In this document: positions 26,027 to 35,488 of the stretch, one piece after another
Position numbering within the stretch: position 1 is the first letter of the stretch
Layout of the letters: every line of letters starts with the position of its first letter
Assembly (NCBI GenBank): GCA_024644745.1
Contig: JAHEHF010000006.1
Span: forward strand, 1 to 64,000
Length of the DNA: 64,000 nucleotides
Source of the DNA: Flavobacteriaceae bacterium
GTDB lineage: Bacteria; Bacteroidota; Bacteroidia; Flavobacteriales; Flavobacteriaceae
Direction of reading: 5' to 3'
Made by a program: the position numbers and the translations under genes
The notes under the pieces: model-generated
Seen by the model: the letters and a program-made list of their open reading frames with translations, nothing else
Databases searched by the model: none
What the model was told of the DNA's origin: nothing

Positions 26027-26365
26027 ATGAATAAATTGAGAAACAGAGTACAATTGATCGGGCATCTGGGAATGAACCCTGAGGTCAAAACACTTGAATC
26101 AGGAACCAAACTGGCAAAGTTCTCCCTGGCCACAAATGACAGCTATGTGAACACCAAAGGGGAAAAAGTAGAGGAAACGGAATGGCACAATGTGATTGCC
26201 TGGAACAAAACGGCAGATCTGGTCGAATCTTATTTGGAAAAGGGCAGAGAGGTGGCACTTGAAGGGAAATTGACCAGCAGGTCCTGGGACGACGAGAACG
26301 GAAACAAGAGGTATATCACTGAAGTCGTATGCCATGAGATTCTGTTTTTGGGAGGAAAGGGGTGA
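26027..26365 (+). CDS. ssb: Short single-stranded DNA-binding protein
   Basis: 112 residues from the ATG at 26027 (MNKLRNRVQLIGHLG). The open frame upstream to 25934 begins with TTG and lacks homology. The OB fold is recognisable: VQLIGHLGMNPEVK, KFSLATND, ETEWHNVIAWNKTADLVESYL, and GREVALEGKLTSRSWDD. It lacks the long acidic, Gly/Pro-rich C-terminal tail that recruits partner proteins in replicative SSBs, so it is probably an accessory paralogue. It lies next to repeat- and IS-derived DNA. Confidence 0.88.
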   Translation: MNKLRNRVQLIGHLGMNPEVKTLESGTKLAKFSLATNDSYVNTKGEKVEETEWHNVIAWNKTADLVESYLEKGREVALEGKLTSRSWDDENGNKRYITEVVCHEILFLGGKG

Positions 26366-26372
26366 TGTATGA

Positions 26373-26420
26373 ATGCTACAATGCTACAATGCTACAATGC
26401 TACAATGCTACAATGCTACA
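26373..26420 (+). repeat. Tandem array, six perfect copies of ATGCTACA
   Basis: Six contiguous identical 8-bp units, starting 8 nt after the ssb stop and ending 32 nt before the four-helix-bundle gene. The reverse complement of the unit (TGTAGCAT) is repeated downstream of that gene, so the gene sits inside an inverted-repeat frame. Confidence 0.95.
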
Positions 26421-26452
26421 ATGAAAAAATATGATATTAAAGATAGATTAAA

Positions 26453-26836
26453 ATGACTGAAAAACACCAATTTATTGAAAGAATGAAAGATAAAACGAAA
26501 GGCTTTGCCGTAAAAGTAATTACATTTTGTAGTTCACTTAAATCAAACAGGGCTTCTGGTGTCATTTCATATCAAATAATAAAATCTGCAACATCTACTG
26601 GAGCGAATTATAGAGCTGCCTGTAAGGCACGTTCCAAGAGAGAGTTTTTCAGCAAATTAAGTGTCGTTGTTGAGGAGGTGGATGAAACCAAATATTGGTT
26701 GGAAGTTATTTTGGAGGCAAATTTATCTAACCGAGTGAAGTTTTGTAAAAAATTGTATCAAGAAGCAGACGAGATCACGAAGGTCATGTCTTCAGCGAGA
26801 AATACTGTATATCAAAGAGAAAACAAATTTATTTAA
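26453..26836 (+). CDS. Four-helix-bundle protein (23S rRNA intervening-sequence type)
   Basis: 127 residues, entirely helical in pattern and basic. It fits the four-helix-bundle family that includes proteins encoded in 23S rRNA intervening sequences and the Avd accessory protein of diversity-generating retroelements. Family-typical stretches are FAVKVITFCSSL, SYQIIKSATSTGANYRAA, and FFSKLSVVVEEVDETKYWLE. The molecular function is unknown; relatives form pentameric barrels that bind nucleic acid. No reverse transcriptase or variable repeat is nearby, so an Avd role is not supported. Oppositely oriented octamer arrays flank it, and the local DNA is more AT-rich than its neighbours, which suggests an acquired cassette. 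Confidence 0.88.
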   Translation: MTEKHQFIERMKDKTKGFAVKVITFCSSLKSNRASGVISYQIIKSATSTGANYRAACKARSKREFFSKLSVVVEEVDETKYWLEVILEANLSNRVKFCKKLYQEADEITKVMSSARNTVYQRENKFI

Positions 26837-26864
26837 GCATTGCATCATTGTAGCATTGTAGCAT
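26837..26864. repeat. Inverted octamer array downstream of the four-helix-bundle gene
   Basis: After the stop codon come GCAT, TGCATCAT and two perfect TGTAGCAT units (26849-26856 and 26857-26864). TGTAGCAT is the exact reverse complement of the ATGCTACA unit at 26373-26420, so a transcript across the gene could pair at its two ends over at least 16 bases. Confidence 0.9.
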
Positions 26865-26905
26865 TTCCTTAACTTTCCATCACCAAACCGGATAAGAATC
26901 ATCGT

Positions 26906-27328
26906 ATGAAATCTTTTCAAAAAGAGATTACTTTAAAACCTTTTCCAAGGGGCTATCATTTGATCACGCGTCTCATTTTAGAAGAGATACCCGAAATAAA
27001 GGAAATAAGCATCGGCATGCTTCAGGTATTTATCAAACATACTTCAGCGAGCCTGACGATCAATGAAAATGCGGACCCCACAGTAAGGTCTGATTTTGAA
27101 AGTTATATAAATGAGCTTGTGCCCGAAGATGCCCCTTATTATGTGCATACCTATGAAGGATCAGATGACATGCCTGCCCATATCAAGGCCTCTCTGATGG
27201 GGGCTTCGGTTCAGATCCCCATCACAAACGGGCATCTCAATATGGGGACGTGGCAGGGGATATATCTATGTGAGCACAGAAATTACGGGGGTTCCAGAAA
27301 ATTGGTGCTCACTTTGCTTGGAAATTAA
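26906..27328 (+). CDS. YjbQ/UPF0047-family protein
   Basis: 140 residues, complete. The family signature is strong: VFIKHTSASLTINENAD with DPTVRSDFE, then MPAHIKASLMGASV and GHLNMGTWQGIYLCEHR. The conserved His/Asp/Glu residues build a presumed metal site. Some members can replace thiamine phosphate synthase weakly in vivo, hence the name secondary thiamine-phosphate synthase; the true reaction is not settled. It stands alone between the four-helix-bundle cassette and an IS fragment. Confidence 0.92.
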   Translation: MKSFQKEITLKPFPRGYHLITRLILEEIPEIKEISIGMLQVFIKHTSASLTINENADPTVRSDFESYINELVPEDAPYYVHTYEGSDDMPAHIKASLMGASVQIPITNGHLNMGTWQGIYLCEHRNYGGSRKLVLTLLGN

Positions 27329-27356
27329 GCCCAGAGGTTTATTATAATTCACCGGT

Positions 27357-27896
27357 TCAGGAGTTCGGTGTAAGTTTGGCATCCATCCTGGCCTGACCAG
27401 ATTGCACTTTAAAGTTTTTTTCAGCCAGCTGTTCATGAACCTCTGCAACAAGTTTGTTCAGGGTGTCATTATGCCCGGTCAGTTCTTTTTTAAACCTGCT
27501 CAGGGTGCTGTGACCGGGCACACTGTCTTCCATGGTAAGACCACAAAACTTAAGCGCAGAAATACTGTCCCAGACCATGGTTTCAGTTTGGGTGTCAGAG
27601 AGCTGGTACCATTCTGAGATCAGGTGCATTTTAAACAGTAATAGTGGTGAATAGGCCTTCGCCCCACGGTCGGTCAGACCCTTGGTATAGGTTTTTTTAA
27701 GTTTTGTTGTGATGGGTTTCCAATCGATAATTTTCTGAACCCTAGCAAAAAACTCATTTTTACGGCTGTGTTTGTCCACAAAGGGGGCCACAAAACTTCG
27801 TTGGGGGTCATTGATGTTTTTATAACTTTTCACCTCTCTAAGGTACAAAGTAATTGCTTGGTTTGCAAGGGTGTGAAACCAAATTATTAAATTCAT
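27357..27896 (-). pseudogene. IS5-like transposase, N-terminal fragment
   Basis: About 180 residues from the ATG at 27896, with the N-terminal DUF772-type domain of IS5-family transposases (RGAKAYSPLLLFKMHLISEWYQLSDTQTE, SVPGHSTLSRFKKEL). The frame stops just after ARMDAKLTPNS, where intact transposases carry the first catalytic Asp, so the DDE core is missing; the end of yjbQ lies 28 nt away. The first codons (MNLIIWFHTLA...) may not belong to the element, and terminal inverted repeats were not recognised. It is an inactive remnant. Confidence 0.8.
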
Positions 27897-28048
27897 GTTT
27901 AGAAGTAAATCTTTTTTAAGCCGCAATTCAATTCTTCTCGGTGATTGATTTAAGAAACAATCTTAAGGATCGTATGTCATAAAACTTTAAACCAGAAAGT
28001 TTCTCATATTAATCATTATTTTAGCAAGTATAAATTTAATTCCGAATT

Positions 28049-31000
28049 ATGCTCAAGATCAAATTTTTAAAATGGGGAATTCTAATGTTTTTAACCCTGT
28101 TTGTTTTTGGGGAATCCCTTGCACAGAAAAAGAAGAAAAAGCAAAATGAAGAGGCCCCGGCCCAATACAAAGAATCACTTTACGAAGGACTTGAGTACAG
28201 GCTCGTAGGCCCTTTCAGAGGAGGAAGATCTGCAGCGGTCACGGGGGTTCCGGGCACACCGAATCTTTTTTATTTTGGTTCAACAGGTGGAGGGATCTGG
28301 AAAACGCTGGACGGCGGAAGAACCTGGGATAATGTTTCTGATGGTTATTTCGGCGGGAGCATCGGGGCCATTGCGGTTGCTGAATCGGATAACAATGTTT
28401 TATACGCAGGAGGAGGGGAAAAAACGGTCCGGGGAAATGTATCTTCGGGTTACGGGGTTTGGAAAAGTGTTGATGCGGGGAAAACATGGACAGCTTCCGG
28501 TCTGACCACGTCCCGGCATATTTCAAGGATCGCCATCCATCCAAAAGACCATCAAACGGCCTATGCTGCTGTGATGGGCAATATTTATAAACCAACCGAT
28601 GAAAGAGGGGTTTTTAAAACGACGGACGGAGGGCGTTCATGGAAGAAAATACTTTTTTCAAACGAGAATTCTGGTGCTGTTGATTTCAAGCTCGACCCGA
28701 ACAATCCTCGGATCATGTATGCCTCTACCTGGAGGGTACAGCGGACACCTTACAGTCTGAGCAGCGGGGGTGAAGGATCAGCCCTGTGGAAAAGCACTGA
28801 CAGCGGGGAAACCTGGAAAGAGATATCAAAGAACAAAGGGTTCCCGACAGATACCTTGGGAATAATCGGTGTGACAGTTTCACCCAAAAATTCACAAAAG
28901 GTCTGGGCCATGGTAGAGCACAAAGATAAAGGAGGGCTTTACAGAAGTGAAGACGGCGGAGACACCTGGACCAGAATTAATGAAGAACGAAAATTAAGGC
29001 AGAGGGCTTGGTATTACACTAGAGTTTATGCTGATACCGAAGATGAGAATACGGTTTATGTACTCAACGTGAGATATCACAAATCAACTGATGGAGGTAA
29101 ATCCTTCAGCACTCATGTGGCACCACACGGAGATCATCACGACCTCTGGATTGATCCGGAAAATTCAAAAAGAATGATCATTGGTGATGACGGAGGCGCA
29201 CAGGTCACTTATGACGGCGGAGACACATGGAGCACCTATCACAACCAGCCAACGTCTCAGTTTTACAGGGTCACGACGGATAATCATTTTCCTTTCAGGA
29301 TCTATGCTGCCCAGCAGGATAACTCTACCATCAGGATAAGCCATAGGAGTAAGGGGTCAGGCATCACAGAAAATGACTGGGAATCAACGGCCGGCGGTGA
29401 ATCGGCGCATATAGCGGTTGACCCGAATAATGATGATATCATTTACGGAGGAAGCTATGATGGTTTGCTCACCCGGATCAATCACAAATCCGGGACCATT
29501 CGGGCGATCAATGTTTGGCCCGATAACCCAATGGGTCATGGCGCAGAAGGGATGAAATACAGATTTCAATGGAATTTTCCGATTATATTCAGCAAGCATG
29601 ATCCCAAGAAATTATACACCTTTTCAAATCATGTTCACCTGTCTGAAAATGAAGGGCAGAGCTGGAAACTGCTCAGTGAGGACCTGACGAGGAACGATCC
29701 TGAAAAACTGGTTTCGAGTGGCGGACCCATTACCCAGGATAACACCAGTGTTGAATATTACTGCACCATTTTTGCGGCCAATGAAAGTCCGCTTAAAGAG
29801 GGCTTGCTTTGGATCGGCACAGATGATGGTTTGGTTCACCTTACGAAGGATGGTGGGGCCAACTGGGAGAATATCACCCCATCCGGGATGCCGGAATGGA
29901 TGATGATCAACAGCATTGAGCCTTCAAATTTTGATGAAGGGACCTGTTATATTGCCGGTACCCGATATAAATTGGGCGATTTTACTCCATATTTGTACAA
30001 AACCACAGATTATGGAAAGACCTGGGTCAAGATTACAAATGGAATAGATGCTGAGCATTTTACAAGGGTCCTGAGAGAAGACCCTTTACAAAAAGGACTC
30101 TTGTATGCGGGGACTGAAACCGGAATGTATGTCTCATTTAATGATGGAGCATCATGGCAAAAATTTCAATTGAATTTGCCCATTGTACCCATCACAGATC
30201 TTGTGATCAAAGAAAATAACCTGGTCGTGGCCACGCAGGGCAGAAGTCTTTGGATCCTTGATGACCTCGGCTTATTGCATCAATTGCCGAAAGCCAAAGC
30301 GGTCGATGGCGATTTTCTGTTTGCTCCCAAGGCAAGCTACAGGACTAGAGGAGGCGGAGGTAAAGAATCCAACAAAGCGGGAACAAATCTTGAGAATGGC
30401 GTAATCACTTATTTTAATCTGCCCGACTATGATGAAAAAGCAGACAGCATTCAGCTTAGTTACCTTTCAGTAAAAGGAGACACCCTGGCTAATTTCTTCA
30501 ATCACACCAAAGAAAAGGAGCATAAATTAGAACTTGAAAAAGGAGCGAACAAGTTTGTTTGGAACAGCAGGATCGAAGGAGCAGAAAAGCTTGAGGGCAT
30601 GATCCTTTGGTGGGCAAGTTTGCAAGGCCCCAAGGTGGTTCCGGGTGATTATAAGGTACGACTTGATGTCAACGGCAAAACACAGGAACATCCTTTTCAG
30701 ATTCTTCCAGACCCAAATGCTGAGGTCAGCATTGCCCAGATGCAATCGCAATTTGATTTTATTTCAGAGGTCAATGCCACCATTGACAGGGCACACCAGT
30801 CCATTAAAAAAATACGAAAAATTAATGATCAGCTGGATGTATTCATCGATCAATACAAAAAGGATGATCGAGTCAAGGATTTGATAACAAAAGCGGAGGA
30901 ATTAAAAAAATCTTTTGCAAGCATTGAAAAAGCCTTGTACCAGACCAAAAACAGGAGTGGTCAGGACCCCTTGAATTTTCCCATAAAACTGACCAATAAG

Positions 31001-31192
31001 CTGGGTCACCTCAACAGTTTGGTGGGCATCGATGATTTTCCCCCAACGGATCAGGACATCGCCGTAAAAAATGAGCTCACAGCTGAAATTGAAAGGGAAC
31101 TGAATCAATTTGACAATTTGGTTGACAAGGAAATTCAGGAATTCAATGATGCCTTCAGCAGGTTAAAATTGGATTATTTGATCCCTGAATAA
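28049..31192 (+). CDS. Secreted Asp-box (BNR) beta-propeller protein, copy 1
   Basis: 1047 residues. A signal peptide ends near FGESLAQ and is followed at once by a KKKKKQN basic run. I count eleven Asp-box motifs (S/T-x-D-x-G-x-T-W, for example TLDGGRTW, SEDGGDTW, TTDYGKTW) over about residues 80-720, which is the VPS10/sortilin-like propeller layout. The last 300 residues contain a beta segment and a helical region. Databases often call such proteins glycosyl hydrolases, but sialidase catalytic residues are not evident and no type IX sorting tail ends the protein. It is a paralogue of the gene at 32335, with an AlkB-type hydroxylase gene between them. Function unknown. Confidence 0.8.
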   Translation: MLKIKFLKWGILMFLTLFVFGESLAQKKKKKQNEEAPAQYKESLYEGLEYRLVGPFRGGRSAAVTGVPGTPNLFYFGSTGGGIWKTLDGGRTWDNVSDGYFGGSIGAIAVAESDNNVLYAGGGEKTVRGNVSSGYGVWKSVDAGKTWTASGLTTSRHISRIAIHPKDHQTAYAAVMGNIYKPTDERGVFKTTDGGRSWKKILFSNENSGAVDFKLDPNNPRIMYASTWRVQRTPYSLSSGGEGSALWKSTDSGETWKEISKNKGFPTDTLGIIGVTVSPKNSQKVWAMVEHKDKGGLYRSEDGGDTWTRINEERKLRQRAWYYTRVYADTEDENTVYVLNVRYHKSTDGGKSFSTHVAPHGDHHDLWIDPENSKRMIIGDDGGAQVTYDGGDTWSTYHNQPTSQFYRVTTDNHFPFRIYAAQQDNSTIRISHRSKGSGITENDWESTAGGESAHIAVDPNNDDIIYGGSYDGLLTRINHKSGTIRAINVWPDNPMGHGAEGMKYRFQWNFPIIFSKHDPKKLYTFSNHVHLSENEGQSWKLLSEDLTRNDPEKLVSSGGPITQDNTSVEYYCTIFAANESPLKEGLLWIGTDDGLVHLTKDGGANWENITPSGMPEWMMINSIEPSNFDEGTCYIAGTRYKLGDFTPYLYKTTDYGKTWVKITNGIDAEHFTRVLREDPLQKGLLYAGTETGMYVSFNDGASWQKFQLNLPIVPITDLVIKENNLVVATQGRSLWILDDLGLLHQLPKAKAVDGDFLFAPKASYRTRGGGGKESNKAGTNLENGVITYFNLPDYDEKADSIQLSYLSVKGDTLANFFNHTKEKEHKLELEKGANKFVWNSRIEGAEKLEGMILWWASLQGPKVVPGDYKVRLDVNGKTQEHPFQILPDPNAEVSIAQMQSQFDFISEVNATIDRAHQSIKKIRKINDQLDVFIDQYKKDDRVKDLITKAEELKKSFASIEKALYQTKNRSGQDPLNFPIKLTNKLGHLNSLVGIDDFPPTDQDIAVKNELTAEIERELNQFDNLVDKEIQEFNDAFSRLKLDYLIPE

Positions 31193-31278
31193 AAAAATAC
31201 TGATTAACTTTGGACTAAGACCAATATTAAAACGATCCTTATTGTCTGGAAAAAATAATTGGCAGAATGATATAAACC

Positions 31279-32310
31279 ATGAGAAAACTTAAATATTTAT
31301 TCGTTTACATCCTTCCTTTAGGGGTTTATTTTGCTTTTAACAGACAGGACGTGGCAACTTTTTCTCCGGTTATTTTCTCATTCGTGCTTATTCCGTTGAT
31401 GGAGCTTTTTCTGAAACCGGACCATAGTAATTTTGATCATGAGACGATGATCATGGAGAAGAACAATAAATTGTACGACTGGATCCTTTTTATGGCTGTG
31501 CCTGTCCAATTGCTGATGTTGGTTTCATTCCTTTATGTGATCGATCTGACTCCGGCCAACTCCCTTGGATTCTATGGGAAGATTTTCTCTATGGGCTTGT
31601 TATGTGGTGTGCTCGGGATCAATATAGGTCACGAATTGGGGCACCGCTCTTCCAGATGGGAACAATTTCTTGGTGAGATCCTTTTGCTCACTTCATTGAA
31701 CACCCATTTTCTTCCATATCATAATGAAGGGCATCACAGGGAAGTAGCTACCCCTGATGATCCCGCTACAGCAAAAAAAGACCAATGGTTATTCTCGTTC
31801 TGGGTCACTTCTCATTTTGGAAGTTACGCCAAAGCCTGGAAAATTGAGAACAATCGGATGAGAAAAAAAGGAAGACCTGTTTTTTCTTTGTCAAACAGAA
31901 TGGTGACTTATTCCATCGCAAATGTCATTTTGCTTTCGGGCATTTATTACTTTTTTGGTATCAAGGTCCTGCTTGCTTTCCTCATGGCAGCGCTTATTGG
32001 GATATTATTGCTGGAAACCGTCAATTATATTGAGCATTACGGCTTGAGAAGAATGAAAAATGACAAGGGGAGATATGAAAGGGTTCAACATGTTCACTCC
32101 TGGAATTCTGATCATCAGATTGGTCGTTTGATGCTTTTTAATTTGTCAAGACATTCTGATCACCATTATAAGGCCAGCAAAAAATACCAGACCCTTGATT
32201 CTTTGCCGGAGAGTCCTCAAATGCCAACAGGATATCCAGGTATGATGATGCTCGCCTTTTTACCTCCTTTGTGGTTCAGCATCATGAATAAGAGAATAAA
32301 TCATATTTAA
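31279..32310 (+). CDS. alkB: AlkB-type di-iron alkane 1-monooxygenase
   Basis: 343 residues, integral membrane non-haem di-iron hydroxylase. All signature elements are present: the histidine boxes HELGH (118-122), HNEGHH (148-153, followed by VATPDDPA) and HSDHH (292-296), and the NYIEHYGL motif (249-256). Membrane helices fill residues 5-45, 68-115 and 205-250. AlkB enzymes hydroxylate the terminal carbon of medium-chain alkanes or related substrates. No rubredoxin, rubredoxin reductase or alcohol dehydrogenase gene is adjacent, so electrons must come from elsewhere. It is placed between two propeller genes, all on the plus strand with gaps of 86 and 24 nt. Confidence 0.92.
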   Translation: MRKLKYLFVYILPLGVYFAFNRQDVATFSPVIFSFVLIPLMELFLKPDHSNFDHETMIMEKNNKLYDWILFMAVPVQLLMLVSFLYVIDLTPANSLGFYGKIFSMGLLCGVLGINIGHELGHRSSRWEQFLGEILLLTSLNTHFLPYHNEGHHREVATPDDPATAKKDQWLFSFWVTSHFGSYAKAWKIENNRMRKKGRPVFSLSNRMVTYSIANVILLSGIYYFFGIKVLLAFLMAALIGILLLETVNYIEHYGLRRMKNDKGRYERVQHVHSWNSDHQIGRLMLFNLSRHSDHHYKASKKYQTLDSLPESPQMPTGYPGMMMLAFLPPLWFSIMNKRINHI

Positions 32311-32334
32311 TATTTACCCAGCCAAACCATACAC

Positions 32335-35300
32335 ATGAAGAAAATTTACGCCATTTTTATTGTCATTCTATTGTTTACCATCGGGAGCAATGCACAAAAA
32401 AGGAAAAACAAAACAAAGGAGACTGCCCCGGCTGCTGCATTGATCGATTCTACTTTCCATGGACTGAAATGGAGAAATATAGGCCCCTTTCGTGGTGGGA
32501 GAAGTGTGGCTTCAACAGGGGTGGTGAGTCAACCAATGACCTATTATTTCGGGGGTACAGGTGGTGGTATTTTTAAAACTGTTGATGACGGGATCACCTG
32601 GAAAAATGTTTCAGACGGATTTTTGAAAACAGGAACCGTTGGGGCTATAGCGGTTTCAGAATCCAATCCGAATATTGTAATCGCCGGTATGGGTGAACAC
32701 GCCGCCCGGGGAGTCATGACATCTATGGGTGACGGGGTATACAAATCGGTCGATGCAGGCAAATCATGGAAGCATATTGGTTTGGATCATTCAAGACATA
32801 TTTCTGATGTAGTGATTCATCCTGAAAATCCTGATATTATTTTTATCTCGGCCCAGGGGGCTCAATACGGCCCGTCGTCAGAAAGAGGGGTTTACAGGTC
32901 TCTTGACGGAGGAGATCATTGGGAAAAAGTGCTGTTCATTGATGAGAACACCGGTGCCTCGTCTTTGGTGATGGACATGAAAAACCCATTGATTCTCTAT
33001 GCAGCCATGTGGGAACACAGAAGGTATCCATGGACCATGGAATCGGGAGGGGAGAAATCGGGATTGTATAAATCGACAGATGGAGGCGGTACCTGGAACA
33101 AAATGAAGGAAGGTTTACCTGAGATGATCGGAAAATCAGGAATTTCGGTGTCAAGAGCAAATCCTGACCGGGTATTTGCCGTGATCGAGGCAGAAGGTGA
33201 CAAATCGGGTGTATACAGGTCTGATGACGCCGGTGAAAAGTGGAAACAGGTCAATAAGGACCGTATTAACATTACCAGATCCTGGTATTATATGGAGATA
33301 TTTGCAGACCCGACCAATGAAAATATCGTTTGGGTGATGAATGCCCCCGCCATGAAATCAATTGATGGAGGCAAAAGCTTTTTCAGGGTACCCACCCCCC
33401 ACGGCGATAACCATCATTTATGGATCAACCCGAATGACAATTTAAAAATGATCAACTCAAATGATGGTGGTGCGAATGTGACCAATAATGGAGGAAAGAG
33501 TTGGAGCAGTCAAAAATATCAGGCCACTTCCCAATTTTACAGAGTGATCACAGACAACCAGGTTCCTTATCATGTATACGGAGGCCAACAGGATAATTCG
33601 GCCATTGCCATAGCAAGCAGGACCAATGGCTTTGGCATTGGCTGGAAAGACTGGTATTCTGTTGCAGGATGTGAAAGTGCTTTTCTGGCTTTTGATCCGG
33701 ATGATCCTCAAGTGGTTTTAGGGGGCTGTTATCAGGGAATTATTGAAAGGTGGTACAGGAATTCAAATACCGGAAAGCAGGTCAAAGAATACCCGGAGCT
33801 ATCCTTGGGAAATGCTCCGGAGGACTTTAAATACAGGTATAACTGGAACGCTCCCATCATCAGCTCTCCTCATGACAGAAAAACGATCTATCACGCCGGA
33901 AATGTCGTTTTTAAAACAACGGACCAGGGTAATACCTGGAGCGTCATCAGTCCGGATTTAACGAGAAATGAATCAGACAAACACGGACCGGGAGGCAGGC
34001 CTTTTACCAATGAGGCTGCCGGCGGGGAAAATTACAATACCTTGATGTCACTGGTTGAATCACCTCATGAAAAAGGGGTTATATGGGCGGGTTCTGACGA
34101 TGGTTTGGTCCATATCACAAGGGATGGAGGCACAAACTGGAAAAATGTTACTCCTGCCGGAATGTTGGAAGGTATTGTGAATTCTATAGAAGTTTCTCCC
34201 CATGACCCTGCGGTGGCTTATATGACCCTGATGCGGTACAAATCAATGGATTTGAGGCCTTATATTTATAAAACCAGCAACTATGGCCAGTCATGGTCAA
34301 AACTGGTGAATGGCTTTTCTGATGAACACACCTTTGTCAGAGTGGTTAGAGAAGATCCTGTTAAAAAGGGCCTGTTGTATGCCGGTACTGAAACAGGCTT
34401 ATATATATCCTTGGATGATGGACAAAAATGGCAGCCATTTCAATTGAATTTACCGGTGGTGCCGATCAATGATCTGGTGATTCAGGACAATGATCTTGTG
34501 GCAGCTACAGCGGGAAGGTCATTTTGGATTTTAGATGATTTAGGGACATTGCAACAATGGTCTGAAGAACAGGACAAATTAAGGTTATTTCGACCTAAGG
34601 ACACTTATTTGATTTTTGGAGGAAGTGCTGATAAACCAGTTCCGGGATGGGGCCAAAATCCAAAGTCAGGGGTTACTTTTGATTACTTTCTGGCGGAAGA
34701 TTCAGATTCACTCGATCTGAAACTCGAAGTGCTGCAAAACAACAAGGTCATCAGGACCTATACGAATAGAAAGCCCAAAGATTTTAAATCCTGGCCGGGA
34801 GGCCCTTCAAAGCCACAGGTGTTACCCGCTAAAAAAGGATTTAACAGGTTTACTTGGGACTTCAGAAGAGCTCCTTTGCCCGCCGTGGACCACGTTTTTG
34901 TTTATGGCAATTACAACGGGTCAAGGGTGGCTCCCGGCGGCTATACCCTGAGGTTGCGCCTTGAACAGGACAGTGTTGAAACCAAGGTGAGGATTCTCCC
35001 AAATCCAAAAATACGGACATCGTCGGCACATTATGAGGAGCAACAGTTGTTTTTAAAAGAAATTGAAGAAATGATTGCTGAAATGCACGAGTCGGTCAAT
35101 CAGATGAGGTCCGCAAAAAAGCAGCTAAATAACTATGCCAAGTTACTGAAGAGTGATGAAAAGGCGGATACCTTGATAAGAACAGGGGAAAACCTGATCA
35201 GTAGAATTGACTCCTGGGAGGCAAATTTGATCCAGCCCAAACAAAAAACCTTTCAGGATGTGATCAATTACAACAATCAGTTAAATGCAGAACTGATGTA

Positions 35301-35484
35301 TTTGAAGGATTTTGCTGATACGGCAGATCCTGTGATCACAGGTGGGGCCAAAGAACGGTTAATTGATTTGAAAAAGGACTGGAGTCTTTATGCAAAAGAA
35401 AGGGATGCTATTGTGAACGATGAAATGCCCTTATATAATGAACTGTACAGGTCCTTGGAAATTCCTGCGCTCATTATAGATTGA
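32335..35484 (+). CDS. Secreted Asp-box (BNR) beta-propeller protein, copy 2
   Basis: 1049 residues, collinear with the gene at 28049: both have GPFRGGRS after the signal peptide, a TGGGI(F/W)KT motif, eleven Asp-boxes and a helical C-terminal region. The signal peptide is [20 protein letters not shown], again followed by a basic run (QKRKNKTK). Local matches suggest an old duplication and not a recent one. It starts 24 nt after alkB, so it is probably cotranscribed with it. The stop is 4 nt from that of the convergent channel gene. Function unknown; a role in protein or peptide binding at the envelope is a guess. Confidence 0.8.
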   Translation: MKKIYAIFIVILLFTIGSNAQKRKNKTKETAPAAALIDSTFHGLKWRNIGPFRGGRSVASTGVVSQPMTYYFGGTGGGIFKTVDDGITWKNVSDGFLKTGTVGAIAVSESNPNIVIAGMGEHAARGVMTSMGDGVYKSVDAGKSWKHIGLDHSRHISDVVIHPENPDIIFISAQGAQYGPSSERGVYRSLDGGDHWEKVLFIDENTGASSLVMDMKNPLILYAAMWEHRRYPWTMESGGEKSGLYKSTDGGGTWNKMKEGLPEMIGKSGISVSRANPDRVFAVIEAEGDKSGVYRSDDAGEKWKQVNKDRINITRSWYYMEIFADPTNENIVWVMNAPAMKSIDGGKSFFRVPTPHGDNHHLWINPNDNLKMINSNDGGANVTNNGGKSWSSQKYQATSQFYRVITDNQVPYHVYGGQQDNSAIAIASRTNGFGIGWKDWYSVAGCESAFLAFDPDDPQVVLGGCYQGIIERWYRNSNTGKQVKEYPELSLGNAPEDFKYRYNWNAPIISSPHDRKTIYHAGNVVFKTTDQGNTWSVISPDLTRNESDKHGPGGRPFTNEAAGGENYNTLMSLVESPHEKGVIWAGSDDGLVHITRDGGTNWKNVTPAGMLEGIVNSIEVSPHDPAVAYMTLMRYKSMDLRPYIYKTSNYGQSWSKLVNGFSDEHTFVRVVREDPVKKGLLYAGTETGLYISLDDGQKWQPFQLNLPVVPINDLVIQDNDLVAATAGRSFWILDDLGTLQQWSEEQDKLRLFRPKDTYLIFGGSADKPVPGWGQNPKSGVTFDYFLAEDSDSLDLKLEVLQNNKVIRTYTNRKPKDFKSWPGGPSKPQVLPAKKGFNRFTWDFRRAPLPAVDHVFVYGNYNGSRVAPGGYTLRLRLEQDSVETKVRILPNPKIRTSSAHYEEQQLFLKEIEEMIAEMHESVNQMRSAKKQLNNYAKLLKSDEKADTLIRTGENLISRIDSWEANLIQPKQKTFQDVINYNNQLNAELMYLKDFADTADPVITGGAKERLIDLKKDWSLYAKERDAIVNDEMPLYNELYRSLEIPALIID

Positions 35485-35488
35485 TGTC

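Noticed and set aside
26373-26420. Possible CRISPR array
   Set aside because: The 8-bp units are contiguous with no spacers, and no cas genes are present; it is a simple tandem array.
26453-26836. Avd accessory protein of a diversity-generating retroelement
   Set aside because: The fold family matches, but no reverse transcriptase, template repeat or variable-repeat target is visible nearby.
28049-35484. Sialidase or glycosyl hydrolase identity for the two propeller proteins
   Set aside because: Asp-box repeats alone do not show catalysis; sialidase active-site residues were not recognised.
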